DNA of 12,910 nt, taken from the NCBI GenBank assembly GCA_025059545.1, contig JANXDJ010000037.1:1-12910 (forward strand), read 5' to 3'. The notes beneath the pieces were generated by a model. The model saw only the letters and a list, made by a program, of their open reading frames with translations, was not told where the DNA came from and made no database searches. Made by a program: the position numbers and the translations under genes. The DNA is from Archaeoglobaceae archaeon. GTDB lineage: Archaea; Halobacteriota; Archaeoglobi; Archaeoglobales; Archaeoglobaceae. The first letter of the stretch is position 1. Each line of letters opens with the position of its first letter. Shown here piece by piece: positions 1 through 6,743 of this stretch.

Positions 1-701
1 TCGATAAGAAGCATGAAAAGGAAGGAAAAAAAGTTTCTATAGCTGATCTGATAGTAATTGGAGGCAATGTAGCAGTAGAGGAGGCTGCGAAAAAAGCAGG
101 AGTAGAGATAAAAGTCCCATTTGTTCCTGGAAGAGTTGATGCATTACAAGAGCAGGTTGATGTTGGCTTTTGGTCTCAGTTGGAGCCAATTGTCTGCGGA
201 TTCAGGAATTACGTGAAAGATCCCGCTATAAACAAGAAGAAAAAAGTTGAGGAAATGCTCGTAGACAAAGCACAGCTTCTACGCTTAACAGTTCCAGAGC
301 TCGTTGCATTCTTTGGTGGTTTAAGGGCTTTAGGAGCGGTTTATAAATACAGTAAACTTGGAGTTCTTACACAAAAGCCCGGAGTTCTGAGCAATGAATT
401 CTTTGTAAACCTTCTCGACATGGCTACGGAATGGAGATCCGCAGATGAATTTGGCTACCTCTACGAGGGCTACGATAGAAAGACTGGAGAGCTTAAATGG
501 AAGGCTACAAGATTCGATCTAATCTTTGGACACCATGAAGAGCTAAGAGCGGTTTGTGAAGTCTACGCTGCAAACGATGGAAAAGAAAAGTTTGTCAAGG
601 ACTTTGTAGCTGTTTGGACAAAGCTCATGCACATAGATCGCTATGACATTTGGAGAAACAACAGAGAGATCTACAAGAAGCTGACTGCTGGAATTGTTTA
701 G
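1..701 (+). CDS. katG: Catalase-peroxidase KatG, C-terminal part (5' end outside window)
   Basis: KatG is a heme enzyme that destroys H2O2 by catalase and peroxidase activity. Only the last 232 codons are here, read in the frame starting at base 3 and ending with TAG at 699-701. The visible part is the C-terminal peroxidase-like domain: an IADLIVIGG helix, then [38 protein letters not shown] text (here [16 protein letters not shown]), [40 protein letters not shown] and [21 protein letters not shown], all close to the known family in order and spacing. The ORF does not really begin at the TTG at 180; conserved sequence runs unbroken from the window edge. The heme ligands and the Met-Tyr-Trp adduct belong to the N-terminal domain and cannot be checked. 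KatG is unusual in strict anaerobes but known in Archaeoglobus. Very sure of the family. Confidence 0.95.
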   Translation, partial: DKKHEKEGKKVSIADLIVIGGNVAVEEAAKKAGVEIKVPFVPGRVDALQEQVDVGFWSQLEPIVCGFRNYVKDPAINKKKKVEEMLVDKAQLLRLTVPELVAFFGGLRALGAVYKYSKLGVLTQKPGVLSNEFFVNLLDMATEWRSADEFGYLYEGYDRKTGELKWKATRFDLIFGHHEELRAVCEVYAANDGKEKFVKDFVAVWTKLMHIDRYDIWRNNREIYKKLTAGIV

Positions 702-706
702 AGAAC

Positions 707-726
707 AAATTTTTTATTAAAAATTT
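707..726 (+). terminator. A/T-only palindrome with T-run after katG
   Basis: Five bases after the katG stop, AAATTTTT (707-714) and AAAAATTT (719-726) form a perfect 8-base inverted repeat around TATT. The plus strand carries a run of six T at 710-715. Archaeal transcription usually ends at T-rich tracts without a stable GC hairpin, so this is a reasonable termination site for katG ahead of the next promoter. It is pure A/T sequence in an AT-rich genome, so chance is possible. Confidence 0.45.
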
Positions 727-761
727 ATTTTGAATGCTGCAAATTTCTAAGAAAGGGGGAA

Positions 762-771
762 AGTTTTTAAG
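762..771 (+). promoter_or_regulatory. TATA-like box and purine-rich BRE for the 61-residue gene
   Basis: AGTTTTTAAG lies directly after the purine-rich GAAAGGGGGA (751-760), which resembles an archaeal BRE-TATA pair. Its centre is about 25 bases before the ATG at 792, so transcription would begin at or next to the start codon, giving a leaderless message. No Shine-Dalgarno-like site is seen before that ATG. Confidence 0.6.
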
Positions 772-791
772 TTGAGATCAAACTCAAGAGC

Positions 792-977
792 ATGGGCAAG
801 ACAGGAACGACAACTTGGGTCAAGATCAAGAAAAGGAATAGCAATGAGTATAGGCTTGTGCCGACAAAATGGCAGAACTATAAGAAGCCGGGACCTAATC
901 AGAAGTATCTTTCAGATGGGAAGAAGAGAAGAAGAATAAAGAGAGCCCAGAAGTCCATTCTTGGAGTTAAAAGTTAA
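792..977 (+). CDS. Small very basic protein (61 aa), possibly DUF5350-like, function unknown
   Basis: A 61-residue protein rich in Lys and Arg with few acidic residues. It starts MGKTGTTTWVKIKK, has a centre NYKKPGPNQKYLSDGKK and ends with a basic stretch RRRIKRAQKS followed by ILGVKS. From memory it resembles a small archaeal family (DUF5350) annotated in methanogens; I could not search, so the family name is tentative. There is no signal peptide, membrane segment or zinc-binding cysteine. The high charge and the GPNQKY segment suggest contact with RNA, ribosome or DNA, but that is inference. It has its own promoter and stands alone between katG and tatC. It is not TatA, despite lying next to tatC, because it has no hydrophobic helix. 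Coding status looks sound: good promoter spacing and family-like sequence. Confidence 0.75.
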   Translation: MGKTGTTTWVKIKKRNSNEYRLVPTKWQNYKKPGPNQKYLSDGKKRRRIKRAQKSILGVKS

Positions 978-1003
978 ATTTGAATTTCTAATAATTTTGA
1001 CGA

Positions 1004-1013
1004 GTAATTTATT
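1004..1013 (+). promoter_or_regulatory. TATA-like box for tatC
   Basis: GTAATTTATT is centred about 25 bases before the GTG at 1034, the spacing expected for a leaderless archaeal transcript. No ribosome binding site precedes the GTG, which supports this start. The gap after the preceding gene (978-1033) is otherwise T-rich and could also end its transcript. Confidence 0.5.
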
Positions 1014-1033
1014 ATCTGTTTCAGACTTTATTT

Positions 1034-1717
1034 GTGGAGAATAGAGACCAGAAATTAACAGAGCACATAGCGGAGCTCAGAAAAAGAGTGATGAGAATAG
1101 GTATATTTGCTCTCATTCTCCTACCCTTGTTTTTCTACTTCTCTCCACTCTTGATAAAGAGATTCTGGGAAGGTTTGATAAATGAGGATATGTTCATCTA
1201 TTCTCCAATGGAGTGGCTTCTATTGAGACTTTTTTTCTCTTTAATTCTCTCGATGTTCTTTCTTTATCCCTATGCAATGCTTGAATTGTATCTATTCGCA
1301 AAACCTGGGCTTTATGAACCAGAAAGGAAGTTTTTAAAGCTTATAATTATTCCAAGCTACTTAATATTTCTCGCTGGCTGTTTTATTTCATATGAGTTTT
1401 TGTTGCCTTTTATCTACAGTTTTTCTTCAGGGAACTCCTTTTACTCTGCGGAAAAAACAATTCTAAATGCTATAAAGCTGTCATTTGCCTTAGGATTTCT
1501 TCTGCAAATACCTTTAGCAGTTTTTCTCCTCGAAAAACTTAAAATAATCAATTACCAAACCCTAAAAAGTCTCCGACTTCCAATTTATCTTCTCTTGATA
1601 TTTCTGATCTTTAATTCCCCTACAGATCTTGGTGGTTTAACCCAAATTGCCACTCTGATATTGTTTTTCATTATGTTCGAACTGAGTTTATTCGTCCTAA
1701 GTTGGAGTAAAAGATAA
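1034..1717 (+). CDS. tatC: Sec-independent (Tat) protein translocase subunit TatC
   Basis: TatC is the membrane receptor that recognises twin-arginine signal peptides and, with TatA, exports folded proteins, often carrying metal cofactors. The 227-residue product has about six hydrophobic segments (roughly 21-40, 62-89, 103-130, 146-167, 182-194, 203-223). It carries family motifs: HIAELRKR at 11-18, SPME at 57-60 and KPGLYEPERK at 90-99, where Glu97 matches the conserved loop glutamate of the signal-peptide site. NSPTD near 194-198 matches the conserved segment before the last helix. It starts with GTG; an in-frame TGA at 998-1000 limits any extension. The length is slightly short of bacterial TatC (about 250), as usual in archaea. 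No tatA is seen in the window, so the partner must be elsewhere. trkA follows after 24 bases. Confidence 0.93.
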   Translation: MENRDQKLTEHIAELRKRVMRIGIFALILLPLFFYFSPLLIKRFWEGLINEDMFIYSPMEWLLLRLFFSLILSMFFLYPYAMLELYLFAKPGLYEPERKFLKLIIIPSYLIFLAGCFISYEFLLPFIYSFSSGNSFYSAEKTILNAIKLSFALGFLLQIPLAVFLLEKLKIINYQTLKSLRLPIYLLLIFLIFNSPTDLGGLTQIATLILFFIMFELSLFVLSWSKR

Positions 1718-1720
1718 ATA
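1712..1720 (+). promoter_or_regulatory. Possible TATA-like box for trkA
   Basis: AGATAAATA overlaps the end of tatC and is centred about 26 bases before the trkA ATG at 1742. The spacing suits a leaderless start, but the box is less canonical than the others here and trkA could also be read through from tatC. Confidence 0.3.
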
Positions 1721-1741
1721 AGGATAGATACTTCTAAGATT

Positions 1742-3055
1742 ATGCAAATAGTGATTGCAGGTGCGGGAGAAGTTGGCTATGAATTAGCCAAGTCTCTCTC
1801 GGGTAAAAATGATGTTTACGTTATTGAAAAAGATAAAGAGAAAGTTGATAGATTGAATGAGCTCGATGTAATTGCGATAAAGGGTAATGCAGCTAATATG
1901 AATATTTTAAAGGAAGCCAAGATAGAAAGGGCAGATATATTCTTGGGAGTTACCGGAAACGATGAAGTGAACATACTCTCTGGTATATCCGCCAAGAAGC
2001 TTGGAGCTAAAAGAGTATTCGTTAGAGTAGAGAACTTGGAATACGCAGACAAACCCGTTACGAGGTATCATCCACTTGGTTTCGACGTCGTTGTCTGTCC
2101 TCCGCTTGTTCTGGCTCAAGAAATTGTGGAACTTGTTGGAATTCCGTTTGCAGAAGAAGTCATCACCTTGAGTAGCGGAGAAATGGACATTGTTGAGCTT
2201 CAAATTTCAGAAAATTCACCTGTAATTGGGAAAGGATTTATGGATCTAAATTTGTCGCCAGAAGTTGTTTTAGTTTCCATTCATAGAAATGGCGATGTAA
2301 TTCTTCCGGGGGAGGAGAATCTAAGAGAAGGAGATAGAGTTGTAATTGTTGGAAAGAGAGAGGAAGTTGAGAAATTGAGAGATCTGTTTGGACAGCCTGT
2401 AGCAAAGAGAGTTACGGTGTTTGGAACCAATGAGATTAGTTCATACGTTGCAGAAACTCTTTACAAGAGTAGAATTAGTGTTAAAGTAGTAGGGGCAAGC
2501 AAAAAGGCTTGTGAGGATCTCAGTGAAAAATTGAGGGGCATAAGAGTCGTCTGTGGAGACTTTTTAGATCTTGAATTTCTGAATAGAGAAGAAGTAGGCA
2601 AGTCAAATGCAGTAGTAGCTCTTACAGACAGCGATGAGAGAAATTTAATGCTCTCTCTACTTTCAAAAAGCCTTGGAGCAGAAAGAGCAATTGTTAAGGT
2701 GGAGCATGAGGAGTATGCAAAGATCTTCGAAAAAGTAGGCATAGAACATGCGTTAAATCCAAAAAGGATGATGATTTTAGAAGTTCAAAAAATCCTCTTG
2801 ATGGACAAAGTAGAAGTCAGGACAATTGCAGACCTTTCCGGAGCAGTTGTTATGGAGCTTGTGGTGAATAATGAAAAAATTAGGAATAAGAGAATAGTAG
2901 AAGTGCCACTTCCCAAGAACTCGGCAATCTGGGTAGTGATTAGGAACGAAAAATGCCTTGCACCACATCCAGATCTTAGATTAGAGTTGGGAGACAGGGT
3001 TGTTGTTAGAACCACATGGGACAAGGTTAAGAAGATCGGGGAGATTTTCGGATGA
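1742..3055 (+). CDS. trkA: Trk K+ uptake regulatory subunit TrkA (two RCK domain pairs)
   Basis: TrkA is the cytoplasmic nucleotide-binding ring that gates the TrkH potassium channel in response to NAD(H) or ATP/ADP. The 437-residue protein has the full-length duplicated form: RCK_N about 1-118, RCK_C about 135-217, a second RCK_N about 222-340 and a second RCK_C about 355-437. The first Rossmann fold has a classic GAGEVG loop (7-12) and the acidic Glu29 at the end of beta-2 that binds the ribose. In the second fold the matching loop reads GTNEIS (228-233), so the glycine motif is lost and dinucleotide binding there is doubtful. It starts with ATG, 24 bases after tatC. Its stop overlaps the trkH start as ATGA (3052-3055), so the pair is translated from one message. 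Confidence 0.95.
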   Translation: MQIVIAGAGEVGYELAKSLSGKNDVYVIEKDKEKVDRLNELDVIAIKGNAANMNILKEAKIERADIFLGVTGNDEVNILSGISAKKLGAKRVFVRVENLEYADKPVTRYHPLGFDVVVCPPLVLAQEIVELVGIPFAEEVITLSSGEMDIVELQISENSPVIGKGFMDLNLSPEVVLVSIHRNGDVILPGEENLREGDRVVIVGKREEVEKLRDLFGQPVAKRVTVFGTNEISSYVAETLYKSRISVKVVGASKKACEDLSEKLRGIRVVCGDFLDLEFLNREEVGKSNAVVALTDSDERNLMLSLLSKSLGAERAIVKVEHEEYAKIFEKVGIEHALNPKRMMILEVQKILLMDKVEVRTIADLSGAVVMELVVNNEKIRNKRIVEVPLPKNSAIWVVIRNEKCLAPHPDLRLELGDRVVVRTTWDKVKKIGEIFG

Positions 3056-4482
3056 ACTTAAGATACATAGAGAATATAGTTGGTCAGGTTTTAATAGTGA
3101 TTTCGGTCACTTTTCTTATTCCCATGGTAATTGCTATCTTATATGGAGAGAGATTCGAATTCTTTGTAATTCCACTCATTTTGTCAATTTTATTAGGTGC
3201 ATTCTTTATTTACAGCTCCAGAGGTTATTCAAAATCAGAAATAGATGATCCAGACGTTTACACTGCTGTTGCACTTATATGGCTTATTATACCGCTAATT
3301 GGTGCAATTCCTTTCGCTTTGTATGGAGTTAGTCCTTTAGACGCAATCTTCGAAGCAATGTCAGGTTTCACCACAACAGGAGCAACCGTGTTAACTCCTG
3401 AGAAGTGTCCAAATTCAATTTTATTTTGGAGAAGCTTAATGCAGTGGATTGGTGGAATAGGCATAGTAGTCGTTTTTCTGATCTTTTTACCACAGGCAAG
3501 AAAGAGTTCAGCACTTTTAGAAGCTGAATATCCTGCTGTGGTTCTACCAAAAATACGACCGAGAATTAGAGATATGGTTATTATAATTTTTCAACTATAT
3601 TTAATACTCACTCTATTAGAAATTGCAATTCTATATGGGCTGGGATTGAACTTGTTCGAAGCGGTAACGCATGCCTTTACATCGATCTCAACAGCAGGAT
3701 TTTCGACACATTCTGAGAGCATAGCCTATTTCAAAGATGTAAGAGTTGAAGCGGTCTTAGCTCTTTTCTGTTTTATTGGTGGAACAAACTTTGCACTTCT
3801 ATATGCTTTAACCCAACGTGAAATAAGGGCGATTGCGGACGTGGAATTCAAGAATTATCTGATCTTAATCTCCTTTGGCATACTTATTCTGACAATTCTC
3901 AATGCATCACAATTTGAGATCTTAGAGTCTCTTCGCTACTCTACTTTCCAAGTGATCTCTCTTGGAACAACAACTGGTTATACGAATTACGATTACGACA
4001 CTTGGAGTGACTCAGCAAAGTTCGTCCTTCTACTTTTGATGCTCATTGGCGGTTGTAGCGGCTCAACCTCCTCAGGATTAAAGGTGATCAGAGTGGTGAT
4101 CTTATTCAAATACGTAAGCTCTCAGATCCTAAAGATCGTGGATCCGAGAAGTGTTAGGGTTGTAAGGTATGGTAATACTATCATAAGTGAGAAGCGGATG
4201 AATGAAGTCGTCTCTTTCTTCGTGATCTATGTATTTGTTTTCGTTTTCTCTTCTCTGATCCTTTCTCTTATGGGTTATAACCTCGAAACTTCTCTTTCAG
4301 CAACAATAGCAACGATCAGCAACGTTGGACCGGGAATGGGATTAGCGGGAGCAAGTGAGACTTATGCAGAATTTAACCCAATTGCTAAATTCATTTTGAT
4401 CATCAACATGTGGATCGGTCGTTTAGAAATTCTTCCAGTGTTTACACTTCTTTTCTCAACCTTCCGAGGAGAGAAGTGGTAA
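3052..4482 (+). CDS. trkH: Trk/Ktr-type potassium channel subunit TrkH
   Basis: TrkH is the membrane pore of the Trk potassium uptake system and works with TrkA encoded just upstream. The 476-residue protein shows the four-fold membrane-pore-membrane design with four filter segments: TTTGA at 107-111, TAGF at 214-217, TTTGY at 306-310 and NVGPG at 424-428. The family segments GGCSGSTSSG (333-342, the region of the intramembrane gating loop) and GRLEILP (456-462) are present. The extra two N-terminal helices of the TrkH/TrkG branch (about 9-32 and 36-54) are also there, which favours TrkH over the shorter KtrB. The ATG overlaps the trkA stop. The 3' end runs 41 bases into the opposite-strand hisS gene. 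Ion selectivity (K+ versus Na+) is inferred from the family. Confidence 0.95.
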   Translation: MNLRYIENIVGQVLIVISVTFLIPMVIAILYGERFEFFVIPLILSILLGAFFIYSSRGYSKSEIDDPDVYTAVALIWLIIPLIGAIPFALYGVSPLDAIFEAMSGFTTTGATVLTPEKCPNSILFWRSLMQWIGGIGIVVVFLIFLPQARKSSALLEAEYPAVVLPKIRPRIRDMVIIIFQLYLILTLLEIAILYGLGLNLFEAVTHAFTSISTAGFSTHSESIAYFKDVRVEAVLALFCFIGGTNFALLYALTQREIRAIADVEFKNYLILISFGILILTILNASQFEILESLRYSTFQVISLGTTTGYTNYDYDTWSDSAKFVLLLLMLIGGCSGSTSSGLKVIRVVILFKYVSSQILKIVDPRSVRVVRYGNTIISEKRMNEVVSFFVIYVFVFVFSSLILSLMGYNLETSLSATIATISNVGPGMGLAGASETYAEFNPIAKFILIINMWIGRLEILPVFTLLFSTFRGEKW

Positions 4483-5689
4483 GCTCTCCTCTCGGAATGC
4501 TGAACTGTTCCCCAGTTTTAAGATCCTTTACCGAAACTTCTCCTTTTTTAATCTCCTCTTCACCGATTATAATGGCGAGATCCGCATTTATGTCATTTGC
4601 ATAACTTAGTTGTTTTTTCAGATTTCGCTCCATAACGTCAATTACTGCAGTAAATCCAGAATCTCTTAACTCCTCAGCCACTTCAAATGCGATCTTCTCG
4701 AAACCCTTGAAGTATGCAACCACTACAACGATCCCTTTTTCACTCTTACCTTCTAAGAGTTCGCAAACTCTATCGAAACCGATTGCAAAACCGGTTGCTG
4801 GTGTCTTAATTCCTCCCAACAGCTGGGCAAGCTCATAGCTCCCCCCGCCACAGATCTGTTTCTGTGCCCCAAGGTCTTTCGCATAGAATTCGAAAACGAT
4901 GCCTGTATAGTAATCCAAGCCTCTTGCAACTCCCAAGTTAAGAGTGTATTTTATTTTGAGCGAGTCTATAATGTCGAGCAATCTTTCAATGTAATCGAAA
5001 TTGTAGTCTAAGAGCTTCTTTGCGTCCTCAATGATCTCCCTACCGCCTTTTAGGTTCATAATCGACTTTATTTTATCTTTGAGATCCTCTCCAACACCAA
5101 GCTCATTAAGGTAGTTATTAAGTCCTTCTTCATCTCTCTTGTCGATCAACCTCATCACTTTAGAGGCTTTATCTCCTAAGAAGCTCAAAGCGGATCTTAA
5201 AATACCAACATGCCCTATATGAAGCTCGTAATCTATTTTAAGGCTTTTCAGCATTTTGTCTGCTAAGCTTATAACTTCTGCATCCGCAAGATAAGAGTCT
5301 GAGCCTATTAGCTCAACCCCAAACTGCCAGAATTCCCTATATCTCCCCTTCTGTGGTCTTTCGTAGCGGAAACAGTTTCCAAAATAGTAGAAGCGAATTG
5401 GTTTTGGCAATAAAATGCAATCGTTAACGAAAAACCTCATGATCGGAGCAGTAAGTTCAGGGCGGAGAGAGAGCTCTCTGCCAGATTTATCCTCAAACAC
5501 ATACATCTCTTCAACTATTCCCTCGCCCGATTTGATTTTAAATAGTTCCGAGTGCTCAAAAGTAGGAGTTGAAACCTCTCTGTAGCCGTATGATTCTGCA
5601 ATTTCCCTAAGTTTTCTCTCAACAACTCTTCTTTTCTCCATTTCCTCTGGTAAAAAATCTCTTGTTCCACGAGGTCTCTCGATCTTCAC
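4442..5689 (-). CDS. hisS: Histidyl-tRNA synthetase HisS
   Basis: HisS charges tRNA-His with histidine in the cytoplasm. Taken from the GTG at 5689 it has 415 residues, normal for an archaeal class II enzyme: IERPRGTRDFLPEE at the N-terminus, LRPELTAPIMRFF (75-87), motif 2 FGNCFRYERPQKGRYREFWQ (103-122), the histidine loop ARGLDYYTGIVFEF (255-268), motif 3 TGFAIGFDRVCELL (299-312) and the C-terminal anticodon-binding domain from about 318. The open frame extends upstream to an ATG at 5806, adding 39 residues without family character and running 50 bases into the divergent galT-like gene. The GTG gives the usual N-terminus and a TATA-like box about 23 bases upstream, so I chose it. The 3' end overlaps trkH. 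Confidence 0.95.
   Translation of the reverse strand: MKIERPRGTRDFLPEEMEKRRVVERKLREIAESYGYREVSTPTFEHSELFKIKSGEGIVEEMYVFEDKSGRELSLRPELTAPIMRFFVNDCILLPKPIRFYYFGNCFRYERPQKGRYREFWQFGVELIGSDSYLADAEVISLADKMLKSLKIDYELHIGHVGILRSALSFLGDKASKVMRLIDKRDEEGLNNYLNELGVGEDLKDKIKSIMNLKGGREIIEDAKKLLDYNFDYIERLLDIIDSLKIKYTLNLGVARGLDYYTGIVFEFYAKDLGAQKQICGGGSYELAQLLGGIKTPATGFAIGFDRVCELLEGKSEKGIVVVVAYFKGFEKIAFEVAEELRDSGFTAVIDVMERNLKKQLSYANDINADLAIIIGEEEIKKGEVSVKDLKTGEQFSIPRGELTTSLLGRLRKEV
4462..4497. repeat. Imperfect inverted repeat in the trkH/hisS convergent overlap
   Basis: TTCCGAGGAGAG (4462-4473) pairs with CTCTCCTCTCGGAA (4484-4497), twelve base pairs with a two-base bulge and a ten-base loop. It lies across the trkH stop and within the hisS C-terminal codons, so it is mostly coding on both strands. 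It could fold in either transcript near its 3' end. No T-run follows on the plus side, so I do not call it a terminator. Confidence 0.5.
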
Positions 5690-5707
5690 AGCTGAAGTAA
5701 GAACTGG

Positions 5708-5716
5708 AATAAAAAG
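5708..5716 (-). promoter_or_regulatory. TATA-like box for hisS
   Basis: On the minus strand CTTTTTATT is centred about 23 bases before the GTG at 5689. It supports that start and a leaderless hisS transcript. Confidence 0.5.
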
Positions 5717-5725
5717 CTTCTCGCA

Positions 5726-5735
5726 AAACTTAAAT
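5726..5735 (+). promoter_or_regulatory. TATA-like box for the galT-like gene
   Basis: AAACTTAAAT is centred about 26 bases before the ATG at 5757. Together with the hisS box it makes a 67-base divergent promoter in which the two boxes lie only about ten bases apart, so the two genes may compete for or share TBP/TFB binding. Confidence 0.5.
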
Positions 5736-5756
5736 CTGTTCAAAGCTATTAAATTT

Positions 5757-6743
5757 ATGGAATTCCGAAGGGAGTTTGAGACCTCAAAGATCCTTATCGG
5801 AGACAAGGTGGAAGAAAGCTTAGTAGAGATCCGTTATGATCCCCTAACTCTTCAGACAAGCAGAATCGTTAGAAAAAATATTCCTGTGCCAGTAAGCGGG
5901 GACTTCGAGGAAGAAATTGCAAATTCCAAAAGTTGGTGTCCTTTCTGCAATGAAAGAGTCGAAGAAGTTGCTGCAAGAGATCCAGAGATTATGAAAGGCG
6001 AGATTTGGAAAAGAGGAGAATGTGTTGCTTTTTCAAATATTTTGCCATATTCAAAATTCTCTCTGATTTTAAGGATTGCAGATGAGCATTATTTACGTCT
6101 TTCGGAGTTTAAGCAATCTCACTTCTTCGATGCCTTCAAACTGATTCAAGAATACCTTACAAAATTACCTGCACAGAAGTTTTACATAACCATAGGGATG
6201 AACTATCTGAAGTCCGCGGGGAGCAGTGTGATGCATCCACACATACAGCTCGTTATTTCTGAAAATTCGACAGACTTCTTCGCTCGGCTTGACTGGGGCG
6301 CATTCGAGTTTATGGAACTGAATAAGAGAGATTTTTGGTCTGCAATTGTAGAAAAAGAAAAAGAAGGGGACAGATATGTTGGAAGGACGCATAAAACTGA
6401 TTGGCTCGCAGTATTTGCTCCAAAAGGATTTTTGCACTTCTTGGGCGTTCCAGAGGAATTTAACTTTGCGGATATGAGTGAAGAACAGCTTCTTGGTCTC
6501 TCAGAAGGAATTGTAAAAATTCTGAAATTTTATGAAAGCAAGGGATTCAATGCATTCAACTTCACCTTCTTTTGTGGCGATAGACTTGGAAGCCATTTCA
6601 GAACTAATTTCCATATTGTTGCAAGAACACCGTTCTCAAAATACTACTGGAACGACACATTCTTCTCAAAACTATTTCATGACGAGAGCATAACCTTCTT
6701 TACTCCTGAAGAGTATGCAAAAGAATTGAGGAGCATATGGTGA
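5757..6743 (+). CDS. GalT-like hexose-1-phosphate uridylyl/nucleotidyltransferase (HIT superfamily)
   Basis: The family moves a nucleotide monophosphate between a nucleotide sugar and a sugar phosphate (Leloir GalT) or phosphate (related phosphorylases). The 328-residue protein has the expected signature: zinc ligands in CPFC (Cys61, Cys64), a further likely ligand His111 in DEHYLRL, and the active-site HPHIQ (160-164) with His162 as the nucleophile that becomes nucleotidylated. Length fits GalT (about 350). The C-terminal half repeats the fold and ends with NFHIVAR. The sugar and nucleotide are not certain, because archaeal members are diverse and no galK or galE is nearby; I therefore give no symbol. 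ATG follows a TATA box with leaderless spacing. Its last seven bases overlap amrS, so the two proteins are made together. Confidence 0.85.
   Translation: MEFRREFETSKILIGDKVEESLVEIRYDPLTLQTSRIVRKNIPVPVSGDFEEEIANSKSWCPFCNERVEEVAARDPEIMKGEIWKRGECVAFSNILPYSKFSLILRIADEHYLRLSEFKQSHFFDAFKLIQEYLTKLPAQKFYITIGMNYLKSAGSSVMHPHIQLVISENSTDFFARLDWGAFEFMELNKRDFWSAIVEKEKEGDRYVGRTHKTDWLAVFAPKGFLHFLGVPEEFNFADMSEEQLLGLSEGIVKILKFYESKGFNAFNFTFFCGDRLGSHFRTNFHIVARTPFSKYYWNDTFFSKLFHDESITFFTPEEYAKELRSIW

Noticed and set aside
702..791. tRNA or structured RNA in the largest intergenic gap
   Set aside because: The gap is short and almost entirely A/T apart from the promoter; no cloverleaf or conserved RNA motif is visible.
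792..977. The small gene before tatC being TatA
   Set aside because: The product is highly basic throughout and has no N-terminal hydrophobic helix.
1816..2203. Minus-strand open frames inside trkA
   Set aside because: They are antisense to a well-supported TrkA, have no recognisable motifs and no start signals; the same holds for those around 2461-3024.
3000..3248. Plus-strand open frame across the trkA/trkH junction
   Set aside because: It is an out-of-frame shadow of two genuine genes joined by an ATGA overlap.
4484..4515. Intrinsic terminator for trkH from the inverted repeat
   Set aside because: No T-run follows the hairpin on the plus strand, and the sequence is constrained by hisS coding.
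5690..5806. N-terminal extension of HisS to an ATG at 5806
   Set aside because: The extra 39 residues have no family character and would overlap the divergent galT-like gene; the GTG at 5689 gives the normal N-terminus and a properly placed TATA-like box.
6165..6437. Minus-strand open frame inside the galT-like gene
   Set aside because: Antisense shadow; the sense frame carries all catalytic residues of the GalT family.
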